Below are positions 50,483 through 60,661 of a stretch of 64,000 nucleotides of DNA, piece by piece; positions within the stretch are counted from its first letter, which is position 1; each line of letters starts with the position of its first letter. This DNA is from Afifellaceae bacterium (lineage in GTDB: Bacteria > Pseudomonadota > Alphaproteobacteria > Rhizobiales > Afifellaceae): NCBI GenBank assembly GCA_028281235.1, contig JANQKG010000001.1, forward strand, positions 1-64,000, in the 5' to 3' direction. The position numbers were made by a program, and so were the translations under genes. Under the pieces are notes generated by a model. That model was not told the origin of the DNA. It worked only from the letters and a program-made list of their open reading frames with translations, and searched no databases.

Positions 50483-50588
50483 CTAGAGCATGATCCCGAA
50501 AAGTGGACACCATCTTTTCGGATAAGATCATGCTCCAGCAAAGACATAGAGCCTCCATTCTGATTCCATCAGAATGGAAAAGGCTCTA
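50483..50588. repeat. RIME-like mosaic repeat, copy 4
   Basis: Starts CTAGAGCATGATCCCGAAAA and ends GAATGGAAAAGGCTCTA. Full-length and same orientation as copy 1. Its last three bases, CTA, form the TAG stop of the persulfide-dioxygenase gene on the minus strand. Confidence 0.85.
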
Positions 50589-51620
50589 TGCAATCGGGCC
50601 GCTCGCCCTCTTCCAGGCATCGAGCCCGCCTTTGATATGGCAGGCGGACGAAAGGCCAGCTTCGTCGGCCGCCTCCACCGCCATCGCCGAGCGCTCACCA
50701 AAAGCACAATAAAAGACGAGCTGTTTGCCGGTGGAATTAGCGAGCTCATAGAGGAGCCCGCCCGGCGACAGATGGTCCGGCAGGCTGCCGTAGGGCGCGT
50801 GGACGGCGCCCGGTATCTGCCCGTGGCGCTCGCGTTCGGATTTGTCGCGCAAGTCGACGAGCACGCAATCGCCACCTTGGAGCAGCGTGAGAGCATCGTC
50901 GCAACCGAGCGAGCGCGCTTTCAGTTCGGCACGATCCTGCTTCAGTCCGACATGCAGGTTGGCGGGGACCGCGACGTCCATCATCTTGGGGTTGGGCAGG
51001 TTGAGGCTGTTCATGATGTCGACATATTCGTCGACCGAGCCGACCTGCAGGCGCGGATTGAACGCCTTCTCCTCACCGATCGTGCTGACGGTGTCGCCTT
51101 TGTAATCATGCGCCGGATAGACGAGCGTCTCCTCCGGCAATTTCAGGAGCCTGTCGAACAGCGAGTGATATTGGTCGACCGGATTGCCGTTTTGAAAATC
51201 GGTGCGACCGGTGCCGCGGATGAGCAGCGTATCGCCAGTGAACACGCGGTCGTTCATCATAAAGCTGTAGGAATCGCTGGTGTGGCCGGGCGTGTAGATG
51301 GTGTCGAGGCCGACGCCTTCGATCTCCACCTTCTCGCCGTCCGCCACGCGCATGGACACGACATCGACGCCGCTCATCTCGCCCATCACCGTGATGCAGC
51401 GTGTGCGGTCGCGGAGCTCCGCCAGCCCGGTCACATGGTCGGCATGCACGTGGGTGTCGATTGCCTTGATGAGCCGGAGGTCCAGCTCATCGAGCAGCTT
51501 GATGTAGCGGTCGACGCGCTCCAGGACGGGGTCGATGATGAGCGCCTCGCCGCCTTTGCGGCTGGCGATCAGATAAGTGTAGGTCGACGAGGTCGTGTCG
51601 AACAATTGGCGGAAGATCAT
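50586..51620 (-). CDS. ETHE1-like persulfide dioxygenase fused to rhodanese
   Basis: A 344-residue fusion. Residues ~1-230 form a metallo-beta-lactamase fold of the persulfide dioxygenase group: DTHVHADHVTG, TPGHTSDSYSF, DTLLIRGTGRTDFQ. Residues ~245-340 form a rhodanese domain with VDLRDKSERERHG and the catalytic loop FYCAFGERS. Such fusions oxidise glutathione persulfide and transfer sulfane sulfur. ATG 51620 is chosen; the upstream in-frame part to 51722 is not family-like. Its stop is set by the repeat. Confidence 0.92.
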   Translation of the reverse strand: MIFRQLFDTTSSTYTYLIASRKGGEALIIDPVLERVDRYIKLLDELDLRLIKAIDTHVHADHVTGLAELRDRTRCITVMGEMSGVDVVSMRVADGEKVEIEGVGLDTIYTPGHTSDSYSFMMNDRVFTGDTLLIRGTGRTDFQNGNPVDQYHSLFDRLLKLPEETLVYPAHDYKGDTVSTIGEEKAFNPRLQVGSVDEYVDIMNSLNLPNPKMMDVAVPANLHVGLKQDRAELKARSLGCDDALTLLQGGDCVLVDLRDKSERERHGQIPGAVHAPYGSLPDHLSPGGLLYELANSTGKQLVFYCAFGERSAMAVEAADEAGLSSACHIKGGLDAWKRASGPIA

Positions 51621-51752
51621 AGGTGGCCATCCCGATCCGTCGCGTTGGTTGCTGGCGGCATTCTTCGACGCGCGCCGGCACTTCGCAAGATGGTTTAGAG
51701 ACGCAGCTTGACGAGCCGGCAATTTAGGCCGGCAGCAGCGTCGCGTCGCCCC

Positions 51753-52874
51753 CTAAGCGTCGCGTAGCACCATGTCATCGCGGTGGATCATCTCCGCGCG
51801 GCCGCGATAGCCGAGGATCGCTTCGATCTCGCCGGAGCGCTTGCCGACGATGCGCGTGGCGTCCTCCACATCGAAGGCGACGAGCCCACGGCCGATTTCC
51901 GCGCCGTCTTCGGCGCGGATAAAGACCGCGTCGCCGCGGGCGAAGCGGCCGTCAACGCCGGTCACCCCGGCGGGGAGCAGGCTCTTGCCTGCCCTCAATG
52001 CCGAGGCAGCGCCGGGATCGACTGAGATGGAGCCGCGCGGCTCAAGATGGCTGGCGATCCACGCCTTGCGGGCGCTGGCCGGCGTCGCCTGGGGAGCGAA
52101 CCAAGTGGCGCGCGCGCCGGCATCGATCGCCTTCAGCGGGTTCTTCACATGACCGGACGCAATCACCATCGCGGCGCCGGCAGACGTGGCGATGCGCGCT
52201 GCCTCCACCTTCGTCTTCATGCCGCCGCGCGACAGATCGGAGCCGGCGGAGCCGGCCATCGCCTCAATTGCCGGCGTGACCGCCGGGACGAAGTCGATAT
52301 GCGTGGCGCTCGGATCGCTCGCAGGCGGCGCGGAATAAAGCCCATCCACGTCGGAGAGGAGCACCAGGCAGTCGGCACCGACCATCGCTGCGACCCGCGC
52401 CGCCAGCCGGTCGTTGTCGCCGTAGCGGATCTCCGTCGTGGCCACCGTGTCGTTCTCGTTGATGACGGGGACGGCGCGCATCTTCATTAGCGTGGCGAAG
52501 GTGGCGCGAGCGTTGAGGTAGCGGCGCCGCTCCTCCGTGTCGCCGAGCGTCAGAAGGATCTGCGCCGCGTGCAGGCCGTGCGCGGCGAGGCTCTCCGCCC
52601 AAGCGCCCGCCAACGCGATCTGGCCCGCCGCGGCGGCGGCCTGCGCCTCCTCAAGCTTCAGCACGTCGCGCCCCAATTCGAGCGCGCGCCGGCCAAGCGC
52701 AATCGCGCCTGAGGAAACGATAATCACCCGCCGGCCGTCGCCCATCAGCATAGCAACGTCCTCAGTAAGGGCCGCGAGCCAGTCGCGGTCGAGCCGCCCG
52801 GTCGCGTCGTCGACAAGCAATGACGAGCCGACCTTAACGACGATGCGGCAATGGGCAGCGAGTGAGCGTTTCAT
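51753..52874 (-). CDS. proB: Glutamate 5-kinase, with PUA domain
   Basis: First step of proline synthesis from glutamate. The 373-residue product has the amino-acid kinase motifs [33 protein letters not shown] and [18 protein letters not shown]-terminal PUA domain ([13 protein letters not shown] region, ~290-365) completes it. ATG 52874 is taken; an upstream start at 52925 would read MEKALENP from a repeat edge. It normally follows obg in rhizobia; here a repeat, an acetyltransferase and a small gene come between. Confidence 0.94.
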   Translation of the reverse strand: MKRSLAAHCRIVVKVGSSLLVDDATGRLDRDWLAALTEDVAMLMGDGRRVIIVSSGAIALGRRALELGRDVLKLEEAQAAAAAGQIALAGAWAESLAAHGLHAAQILLTLGDTEERRRYLNARATFATLMKMRAVPVINENDTVATTEIRYGDNDRLAARVAAMVGADCLVLLSDVDGLYSAPPASDPSATHIDFVPAVTPAIEAMAGSAGSDLSRGGMKTKVEAARIATSAGAAMVIASGHVKNPLKAIDAGARATWFAPQATPASARKAWIASHLEPRGSISVDPGAASALRAGKSLLPAGVTGVDGRFARGDAVFIRAEDGAEIGRGLVAFDVEDATRIVGKRSGEIEAILGYRGRAEMIHRDDMVLRDA

Positions 52875-52907
52875 GGTCCAAGCAGGCCTTCGTGCGGGCG
52901 CCGGGTT

Positions 52908-53055
52908 CTCTAGGGCCTTTTCCATTCTGATGGAATCAGAATGGAGGCTCTATCTCTTTCGTTTGAGCATGATCTTATCCGACCTTGCTTCGCCTGCCGA
53001 AGCGGGCTTCGCGAAGGCGGGTAACCAGTACCCACTTTTCGGGAGCATGCACTAG
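52908..53055. repeat. RIME-like mosaic repeat, copy 5, with an inserted palindrome
   Basis: Reverse orientation, TCTAGGGCCTTTTCCATTCT to GGGAGCATGCACTAG. The first palindrome is split by ~40 bp reading (other strand) CGCCTTCGCGAAGCCCGCTT, the same insert and position as in copy 2. It lies just upstream of proB, so the proB promoter may sit in it or beyond. Confidence 0.8.
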
Positions 53056-53129
53056 CACAGCCGCGGTGCCCTTTGCCTATCGCCGGCTTTACTGCTTAAC
53101 CGAGACGACTCGCAGGCGGGTGCCTGCCA

Positions 53130-53720
53130 ATGGTCGGGGGCATCACGACGACACATATGACAAAGACGGCTTCAATCGCGGCGCGGTGCCGGTTCCACAC
53201 CGCGCGGCTCTCCGTCGAAAGCTGGACGGAGGCACTGTCTGATGCGGATCGCCGCGCTGCGCTTGCTGAGCGGATGGTCGAGATCATGACGCCGGAGGTG
53301 GCGCAGGCATTGCCGCCGAAATGGCAGCCGCTTGCGTCTTTTGATGAGGCGCTTGAATGGCTCGAAGCGCGCGCCGCCGAGGGCGATTGCTTTACAGTCA
53401 AGACCAAGGACAACGACTGCATCGTCGGGTGCCTGGTCGCCTATGCCGAGACGGCGGAGTCCGATCCCGCGCTGCTTGATCTGCGCATCGGCTATCTCTT
53501 CGCGCGCGAGGCCTGGGGGCATGGCTTTGCCAGCGAGTTGATCGCGGGCCTGGTTGATTGGTGCGTCACGGCCGGCGACATCCGTACGCTTATCGGCGGC
53601 GTGGAGGAGGACAATGTGGCGTCCATCCGCGTCTTGGAGAAGAACGGCTTTCGGCTGGTGCCTGATGGCGCCGAGCCGCCGATGGTCGTGATGAGGCGTG
53701 TGCTAACAGGTCGGCCGTAG
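53130..53720 (+). CDS. GNAT N-acetyltransferase, RimJ/RimL-like
   Basis: A 196-residue acetyltransferase. The N-terminal half has the RimJ-like HTARLSVESWTEA start. The acetyl-CoA region is LDLRIGYLFAREAWGHGFAS, followed by ASIRVLEKNGFRLV. Acts on an unknown amine, perhaps a protein N-terminus. A second ATG at 53157 is possible. It is on the opposite strand to proB and obg, breaking what is usually a same-strand block. Confidence 0.88.
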   Translation: MVGGITTTHMTKTASIAARCRFHTARLSVESWTEALSDADRRAALAERMVEIMTPEVAQALPPKWQPLASFDEALEWLEARAAEGDCFTVKTKDNDCIVGCLVAYAETAESDPALLDLRIGYLFAREAWGHGFASELIAGLVDWCVTAGDIRTLIGGVEEDNVASIRVLEKNGFRLVPDGAEPPMVVMRRVLTGRP

Positions 53721-53728
53721 CTTTCCGA

Positions 53729-55469
<1,741 letters not shown>

Positions 55470-55492
55470 GCGTTAACGGGCCCATCCCAAGC

Positions 55493-55526
55493 AAAAAGGG
55501 GAAGCGGCGTCCCGCTTCCCCTTTTT
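55493..55526 (-). terminator. Bidirectional rho-independent terminator after rplU-rpmA
   Basis: AAAAAGGGGAAGCGG and CCGCTTCCCCTTTTT form a 15-bp stem with a 4-base loop and U-runs in either direction. It is 45 bp beyond the rpmA stop and would end the rplU-rpmA transcript, separating it from the acetyltransferase-obg genes. Confidence 0.85.
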
Positions 55527-55570
55527 CTCGTCGACACCGGGTCGGCAGGACGCCGGCGCAATCCGTCCGG

Positions 55571-55837
55571 CTATTCGGCGGGCTCGCTCGGCTCCACGGA
55601 CACATAAGAGCGTCCGCCCGCCTTGCGCGAAAACGACACGCGGCCCGCCGTCAGCGCGTAGATCGTGTGATCCTTGCCGAGGCCGACATTGTCGCCGGGC
55701 CGCCACTTGGTGCCGCGCTGGCGCACGATGATGTTGCCCGGCACGACGACCTCGCCGCCATATTTCTTGATGCCGAGACGCCGGCCGGCGGTATCGCGTC
55801 CGTTGCGTGAGGAGCCGCCCGCTTTCTTATGTGCCAT
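55571..55837 (-). CDS. rpmA: 50S ribosomal protein L27
   Basis: An 88-residue protein with [20 protein letters not shown] and [20 protein letters not shown], the universal L27 core. The N-terminus reaches the peptidyl-transferase centre. It begins one base after the rplU stop, in the same transcript, and is followed by a strong terminator. Confidence 0.97.
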   Translation of the reverse strand: MAHKKAGGSSRNGRDTAGRRLGIKKYGGEVVVPGNIIVRQRGTKWRPGDNVGLGKDHTIYALTAGRVSFSRKAGGRSYVSVEPSEPAE

Positions 55838-55838
55838 C

Positions 55839-56510
55839 TCAGTCCTCCTTCGCGGCCTCGGCCAACGCCTTGGCCTGGCTGACCCAATCGTCGCGCTCGA
55901 TGCGGCCCTTGAAGCTCAGCGCATCGTCGACGCGTTTGATGTCCTCCGCCGTAAAGGCGGCGATTTGCGCAAAGCGTGTGACGCCGAGCCCGTTCAGCTT
56001 CTTCTCAAGCGCCGGCCCAACACCGGTGATCTTCTTCAGATCGTCGGCCTGACCTTCGGGCGCCTGGAACAGCGGCGCGCCTTCGGACGCCGGTGGCGTC
56101 TTCTCCGGCGCTACTTCGGCAGCAGCGGCCCTCGGCTCCGCATCGGCCTTGGGCGCCGCTTTCGGCTTCGCCTTTGCCTTCGTCGGAGACGGCGACTTGC
56201 CGTCGGTCAGAATCTCCGTCACCCGCACCAGCGTGAAGAGCTGGCGATGGCCGTTCTTGCGGCGGGAGTTCTTGCGGCGGCGCTTCTTGAAGACGATGAC
56301 CTTGTCGCCGCGGCGCTGCTCGACGATCTCCGCGGCGACCGAGGCGCCGGCCACCAGCGGTGCGCCGACATGCGGCGCCTCGCCGCCGAGCATCAGCACG
56401 TCGGGAAAGGTGACCGTCTCGCCAGGCTCGCCCGGCAGCCTCTCAACTTCCAATGTCTCGCCGGCGGCAACGCGATATTGCTTCCCGCCGGTCTTGATGA
56501 CTGCGAACAT
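55839..56510 (-). CDS. rplU: 50S ribosomal protein L21 with a C-terminal helix-hairpin-helix extension
   Basis: A 223-residue protein. Residues 1-105 are L21 ([35 protein letters not shown]). A Lys/Ala/Pro-rich linker (~105-160) leads to a helix-hairpin-helix domain, [20 protein letters not shown]. Extended L21 proteins of this type are known from Hyphomicrobiales. The HhH could bind RNA or DNA; its role is not known. The start at 56510 is fixed by the conserved [12 protein letters not shown]. Confidence 0.95.
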   Translation of the reverse strand: MFAVIKTGGKQYRVAAGETLEVERLPGEPGETVTFPDVLMLGGEAPHVGAPLVAGASVAAEIVEQRRGDKVIVFKKRRRKNSRRKNGHRQLFTLVRVTEILTDGKSPSPTKAKAKPKAAPKADAEPRAAAAEVAPEKTPPASEGAPLFQAPEGQADDLKKITGVGPALEKKLNGLGVTRFAQIAAFTAEDIKRVDDALSFKGRIERDDWVSQAKALAEAAKED

Positions 56511-56676
56511 TTTGTCCTCGCGTTCGGCGCCACACCTCTCGCGCCGCATCGGCGGCGTTTCGGGCGGGCTTCTTTCAGTCAGGCCGGTTTTGTTCGCCGG
56601 GCGGCTTCCTCGCTTGAGACAGCCGTCGGACAAACAATGAGGGCGCCGACCGGTCCGGTCCAGCGCCGAAAGGCCG

Positions 56677-56705
56677 GATAAAGTGCAAGCAGCGTCGGAA
56701 GTCAA
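56677..56705 (-). promoter_or_regulatory. Likely rplU-rpmA promoter
   Basis: On the minus strand TTGACT is followed after 17 bp by TTTATC. This would give a leader of about 165 nt before rplU. The -35 is strong, the -10 moderate. Confidence 0.5.
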
Positions 56706-56831
56706 GGTTTTCGGCGCAAATCCGGCGATGAGGCGGCGGCGCGGGACGGTCTTGGCTGACCGCGCGACCTTGTCTGAAGCCCGCCGACCGACTAGATAGC
56801 GGCTGCCTGATCGACCAGCGCCTCAACCTGC

Positions 56832-56921
56832 GGAGGGATGCCGGAGTGGTTGAACGGGGCGGTCTCGAAAACCGTTGAGCGCGCAAGCGTTCCGGGGGTT
56901 CGAATCCCTCTCCCTCCGCCA
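56832..56921 (+). tRNA. tRNA-Ser(CGA)
   Basis: A 90-nt tRNA with CCA encoded. The acceptor stem pairs GGAGGGA with TCCCTCC and G precedes CCA. The anticodon arm has the loop CTCGAAA (anticodon CGA, 56866-56868). A long variable arm (GAGCGCGCAAGCGTTCC) marks a class II serine tRNA, and GGTTCGAATCC is the T loop. Reads UCG. Its 3' end is the probable attachment site of the adjacent phage-derived element. Confidence 0.95.
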
Positions 56922-56925
56922 CCTG
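56897..56925 (+). other. Probable left attachment site at the tRNA-Ser 3' end
   Basis: The T-loop and acceptor part of the tRNA directly faces the integrase gene 48 bp away, the usual layout for tRNA-targeting tyrosine recombinases. The matching right-hand copy is not in the window, so the boundaries of the core are inferred. Confidence 0.5.
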
Positions 56926-56968
56926 CATATTTCGCTCCCGATGTTCCAATGGGTTACAGGCCAAAGTG

Positions 56969-58024
56969 TCAAACCTTGGCCGCCGGTTTGACAGTTTTTG
57001 TTCCGCTATTGATCTCGCCAATTGCGGCAATCGCTTTCTCTGCAAGACGCGCTCGGTTCACCGCTTCCGTGTAGCGCGTCACTTCCTTCAAGGTCTTGTG
57101 GCCGCTTATGGCCATGATCTCGCTCGGCGTGCAGTGCGCCTCCGCCAGCCGCCGGCAGACGGCCTTGCGGAGCCCATGCGGAGAGAGCCCATGAAGGCCG
57201 GCTTCGTGCACCCGATCTCGGAACCAATTGGTGAAGCCGGCCGGTGTGAAGGGCTTGCCTTGCGCTGTCATGAGGAAGGTCAATTGATCCTTCGGAAGCG
57301 CGTCGATGGCTGCCTTCAGACTTGCGTGCACCGGGATGCTGACTTCCGCTCCTGTCTTCTGTTGGGTGACCTTGAGGACACCGTTGCGGATATGCTGCCG
57401 CCCCATCCTCACCACGTCGGACCGGCGCTGCCCCGTATAGAGAAGCAAGGCGAGCGCAAGATGCGCCCGCGTGCCGAGCGGGAACTTCGCCTCATACTGG
57501 GCAATGTCCTCCTCGCTCCACGTCCTGAAGCCCTCTGAGCGGGAGCGGATTTCCTTCACCCCTGCGGTCGGATCGTCGTCGCGCCAGCCAGCTTCCAAGG
57601 CGACCCGCATGAGCATGCGAAGCATCCGCAAGAGATTGTTTGCTGCGGCTGGCGTGTCCGCTTTCTTCGCTACCAGCGCCTTCACATCCTCGCGCCGGAG
57701 CTTCACCACGCGCTTGTCGCCGTGTTCGGCGCCGAAGCGTTCGAGGATGCCCCGGTAGGTCGCCTGCGTGCTCGCCGACAGGTTCCGAAACTCCGGTGAA
57801 GCATAATAGGTCTTGATGAGTGCACCGATACTGCCGGGCTTTGAGCGGGCCGCGCCGACTTCGATCTTGCCGGACAGCGCCGCTTCATAGGCCCTCATGA
57901 ATTCGGGCGACCACGGAAGGCCGGGTAGCGGAGCGCGTTTGTGACCGGCGCGGCGGTAGTACCAGCGCGGCTTGCCGTGCCTATCGACGAACCCTTGGCA
58001 CCACTTCGGAGGCTTCCTCATCAT
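56969..58024 (-). CDS. Tyrosine-type site-specific integrase
   Basis: A 351-residue phage integrase. The catalytic domain has TGQRRSDVVRM (Arg I), TQQKTGAEV (Lys), HGLRK (His-x-x-Arg) and SGHKTLKEVTRYTEAVN (His, nucleophile Tyr). An N-terminal part (~55-140) looks like a SAM-like core-binding domain, STQATYRGILERF. It would recombine at the tRNA-Ser 3' end. Its 5' end overlaps the next gene upstream by 44 bp, and it lies downstream of the capsid genes on the same strand. Confidence 0.94.
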   Translation of the reverse strand: MMRKPPKWCQGFVDRHGKPRWYYRRAGHKRAPLPGLPWSPEFMRAYEAALSGKIEVGAARSKPGSIGALIKTYYASPEFRNLSASTQATYRGILERFGAEHGDKRVVKLRREDVKALVAKKADTPAAANNLLRMLRMLMRVALEAGWRDDDPTAGVKEIRSRSEGFRTWSEEDIAQYEAKFPLGTRAHLALALLLYTGQRRSDVVRMGRQHIRNGVLKVTQQKTGAEVSIPVHASLKAAIDALPKDQLTFLMTAQGKPFTPAGFTNWFRDRVHEAGLHGLSPHGLRKAVCRRLAEAHCTPSEIMAISGHKTLKEVTRYTEAVNRARLAEKAIAAIGEINSGTKTVKPAAKV

Positions 58025-58211
58025 GGACGCTGTCCCACTCGTTCAACTCGTCACTCTCACCCGGCGATGGGCTGTTGTCGTTTTCGTGGTGTAGCACGAT
58101 GGCTCCGCCCGAAGTGATTTCGGTTCGGCGCACGTTAAGGCCGGCGGCGCGGGCGGCCTTCACCGCCCGCACAACGTCGGCATGCTTGAACGTGGCGGGC
58201 GTGCGCGCCAT
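57981..58211 (-). CDS. Small hypothetical protein overlapping the integrase start
   Basis: A 76-residue protein, MARTPATFKHADVVRAVKAA and onward, with an acidic C-terminal half. It overlaps the integrase start by 44 bp in another frame. The first half, with basic helical residues, recalls short DNA-binding or excisionase-like proteins, but no motif is decisive. It is placed between DUF2190 and the integrase. Confidence 0.65.
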   Translation of the reverse strand: MARTPATFKHADVVRAVKAARAAGLNVRRTEITSGGAIVLHHENDNSPSPGESDELNEWDSVHDEEASEVVPRVRR

Positions 58212-58217
58212 TGCCTA

Positions 58218-58556
58218 TCAGACCACGTGGCCGTCCAGGCGCACTTGCACGGACGCACTCGGATTGGCCGCCGCAGTGACGGCAACGCCGATGCGCGAAT
58301 TGGCGCCCATGGCGTCGTCGGCAGTGACGAGCTTCGTGGCATCGTCCCAATATGCGGCCGCACCGACGGCGAACTCGTCGGTTGAGACTTTCGGCAACTC
58401 GAAGACGCCTGTGGTCACAAGGTCCACGTCCGCGCCGTTGTCGGCGTCGCCAGCGGCGATACCGAAGACCTTGCCGATGAGAGCCCCACCGCCGCTTACG
58501 ACGGCGTATGGAGCCGGCAGCGTGAGGTTCACGCCTGCTTGGATGAAGTTCTTCAT
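58218..58556 (-). CDS. DUF2190 phage capsid-associated protein
   Basis: A 112-residue protein beginning MKNFIQAGVNLTLPAPYAVV with VFELPKVSTDEFAVGAAAYW, the hallmark of DUF2190, proposed to decorate phage heads. It lies 3 bp downstream of the gpW-like gene. The rest of the sequence (VDLVTTGVFELP; RIGVAVTAAANPSA) fits the family's beta-barrel. Confidence 0.87.
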   Translation of the reverse strand: MKNFIQAGVNLTLPAPYAVVSGGGALIGKVFGIAAGDADNGADVDLVTTGVFELPKVSTDEFAVGAAAYWDDATKLVTADDAMGANSRIGVAVTAAANPSASVQVRLDGHVV

Positions 58557-58558
58557 GG

Positions 58559-58777
58559 TTACAGTCCTTTGCTCGTTTTGAAGATGATCGTGGATGGCGG
58601 CTGGCCCGACTGTGCTTCGGCGATGGCGCGATCCGCCGCCGCAAGGGCTGCGGCCATCTCGCGATCAGACGAGTAGGCGATCTCCTCGCCGTTCTGATCG
58701 CGCACCGATCGCACGCCACGGAGACGCGCTTGAAAGAGCGCGTCACGCCACGTCTGAAGCTCAGTCAGGGTCGCCAT
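58559..58777 (-). CDS. gpW-like head-tail joining protein
   Basis: A 72-residue protein, MATLTELQTWRDALFQARLR, with the pattern GVRSVRDQNGEEIAYSSDRE and an AADRAIAEA helix typical of gpW-like head completion proteins. Three bases separate its stop from DUF2190. In lambda-like order gpW lies before the portal, while here it follows the capsid gene. Confidence 0.8.
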   Translation of the reverse strand: MATLTELQTWRDALFQARLRGVRSVRDQNGEEIAYSSDREMAAALAAADRAIAEAQSGQPPSTIIFKTSKGL

Positions 58778-58780
58778 GGC

Positions 58781-60661
58781 TTAGGCCCCGGCGTTGCGGT
58801 AAGCGCCGCGGAAATCGACCGCACCGCAACCAAAGTCGAGCACGACACGGAACTCGCGGCCGAGCACATCCCAGCCGTCGCGACTGGCAAGCTGCGGGCC
58901 TTCGGCACCGGAGAGGTAGGCGCATTCCAGAACCGGCAGCACGCCGGGATCGGCGAACACATACCAGGCTGTCGCGATGCGCGGCTCCACCAGCAGCGAG
59001 AGCTTGCCCCCGAAGGGATTCACGTCGCCGACAGTGGCAGCATTGATCGTCGCCAGCGCTTGCTCCGCTTCCGTCTCGCGGTCGGTGCCCACGAGAAGAT
59101 ACTTCGGCGTGGCGTTGATCGGCGTTGCGCCGTCCAGCCCCGTCATATCGCGGAGCGCTTTGCGGGCCACGGAGAGCGCAGCCAGTTCGCCGGAGGCTCC
59201 GATGATGTCACTGCCTGTGCCGGCAAGGTTGCCGTGGTCAGCATGGAACAACGCCTTGCCGTCCTCCGTCATCGTCGGACCAGCACCGCTGTTGGCGGTC
59301 AGCAGGGCGATGACCTGTGCGGCCTCATACTCGGCAGCCGACCGGCCCATCATCTCATTCCAGCGCCCGAAGGCGTTCAGGTCATCATTGACCAGTGCCT
59401 TGCGCGACAGGTTGAAGATGCCGCCCGCGGTTTCCAGTGCGAAGCCTTCCTTGGCCTCGCCCGTGGTCATGGCTTTGATCTCGCCGCTTTCGGTGACCTT
59501 CTGAAGGCCCGAGAACTCGCCGGTCTTCACAACGGAGATCGGCCGGAAGTCGGTGGCCGTGCGCCTGCGCGTGAGCGCCGTCACGACGGGCGATTGCGCC
59601 CGCTGATACGCACCTGCGAGAACGCGATTGCCGGCCTCCGTCGTGAGGATCGGAAAGTCCGACGTGGTGTGCTGCGCAGCACGGGTGAGCACCTGTTCAG
59701 CATTCATGCCGCGCGTGCTCTCACCGCGTGCAGCGAGCAACGCCCGCGCATTGTCCACGAGCGAGTTGGCCATGAAAGGACGAGCGGCGTCGCTCGGCTC
59801 TTCACCGGACATGCGACAGGCCAGCGCCTCCGCCATGCGGTCACGGATGACCGCCGGATCGTCGTTCGATGGTCCAACTTGCTGAACGCGGATGTTGTTC
59901 GCTGAGCGGCTACGCATGGCGTCAAAGGCCCGCTGGCGCACTTCGTCCAGCGTGACTTCGGCATCGATTTGCTCGTTTATCCAATCGCGGGTGAGGCCCG
60001 CGGTCTGAGCGATGGTGCGGATTGCGGCGTTGGTCTCGGCACGGTTGGCCGTCTCAACGGGCGCGGTCTCTTCGACCGCTTCGGTGGTTTCTTCTGGCAT
60101 TGTATCACTCCTGATTACTGCGTTTGGATCGGCCGGGATCGGCACGAGGCTGACTTCCCGGATTGTGAACTTGCGGGCACGGCGGATGCGTCCGCTGCGG
60201 GCGTCACCGCTGTCGGTGTCGTCCCATCGCTCCACCGCATAGCCGACGCTCACGTTTCGGATCGTGCCGTCAGCGATGCGTGCGGCGATGGCTTCCACGT
60301 CGGGTGCGGACGAAAGGCGAAGACGCGCCACAAGGAAGCTTCCTTCTGTCCACATCCTTTCGACGTGGCCCACCACGTTGCGGACGCTGGCCTGCGCGTG
60401 CCCATCGATGAGCGGCAGGCCGGCATAGCCCGACGTGTCGTGGTTCGCGATATCGAGAACCTCGCCATACACGCCACGGCGATCGCGGCGCCGAACGGGA
60501 TAATCCGTGGCGACGACGGCGGTGAAACTCTGTGTCTCAGCATCGTATGAGCCCGGACGAAGCAGGGCGCTTCGTGTCAGCGCTTCAGGCTCCTCAGGCT
60601 CAGGCGGTGTGATGCGCGGCTCCGCGCGATGGCGGAGCAGCGTCGTGTTCTCATGCAGCAT
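58781..60661 (-). CDS. Prohead protease fused to gpT-like major capsid protein
   Basis: A 626-residue fusion. Residues ~30-190 form a prohead protease (LIDGHAQASVRNVVGHVE; NVSVGYAVERW; EVSLVPIPADPNA). A linker rich in Glu, Thr and Ala follows (~190-220). The C-terminal ~370 residues match Mu gpT-like capsid proteins, with ALFHADHGNLAGT and ATPKYLLVGTDRE. Self-cleavage would release the capsid. ATG 60661 was chosen; the frame to 60712 overlaps the portal gene. Confidence 0.87.
   Translation of the reverse strand: MLHENTTLLRHRAEPRITPPEPEEPEALTRSALLRPGSYDAETQSFTAVVATDYPVRRRDRRGVYGEVLDIANHDTSGYAGLPLIDGHAQASVRNVVGHVERMWTEGSFLVARLRLSSAPDVEAIAARIADGTIRNVSVGYAVERWDDTDSGDARSGRIRRARKFTIREVSLVPIPADPNAVIRSDTMPEETTEAVEETAPVETANRAETNAAIRTIAQTAGLTRDWINEQIDAEVTLDEVRQRAFDAMRSRSANNIRVQQVGPSNDDPAVIRDRMAEALACRMSGEEPSDAARPFMANSLVDNARALLAARGESTRGMNAEQVLTRAAQHTTSDFPILTTEAGNRVLAGAYQRAQSPVVTALTRRRTATDFRPISVVKTGEFSGLQKVTESGEIKAMTTGEAKEGFALETAGGIFNLSRKALVNDDLNAFGRWNEMMGRSAAEYEAAQVIALLTANSGAGPTMTEDGKALFHADHGNLAGTGSDIIGASGELAALSVARKALRDMTGLDGATPINATPKYLLVGTDRETEAEQALATINAATVGDVNPFGGKLSLLVEPRIATAWYVFADPGVLPVLECAYLSGAEGPQLASRDGWDVLGREFRVVLDFGCGAVDFRGAYRNAGA

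Noticed and set aside
58730-59905. 391-codon open frame on the plus strand
   Set aside because: Antisense to the capsid gene, no recognisable protein; the capsid frame has conserved motifs.
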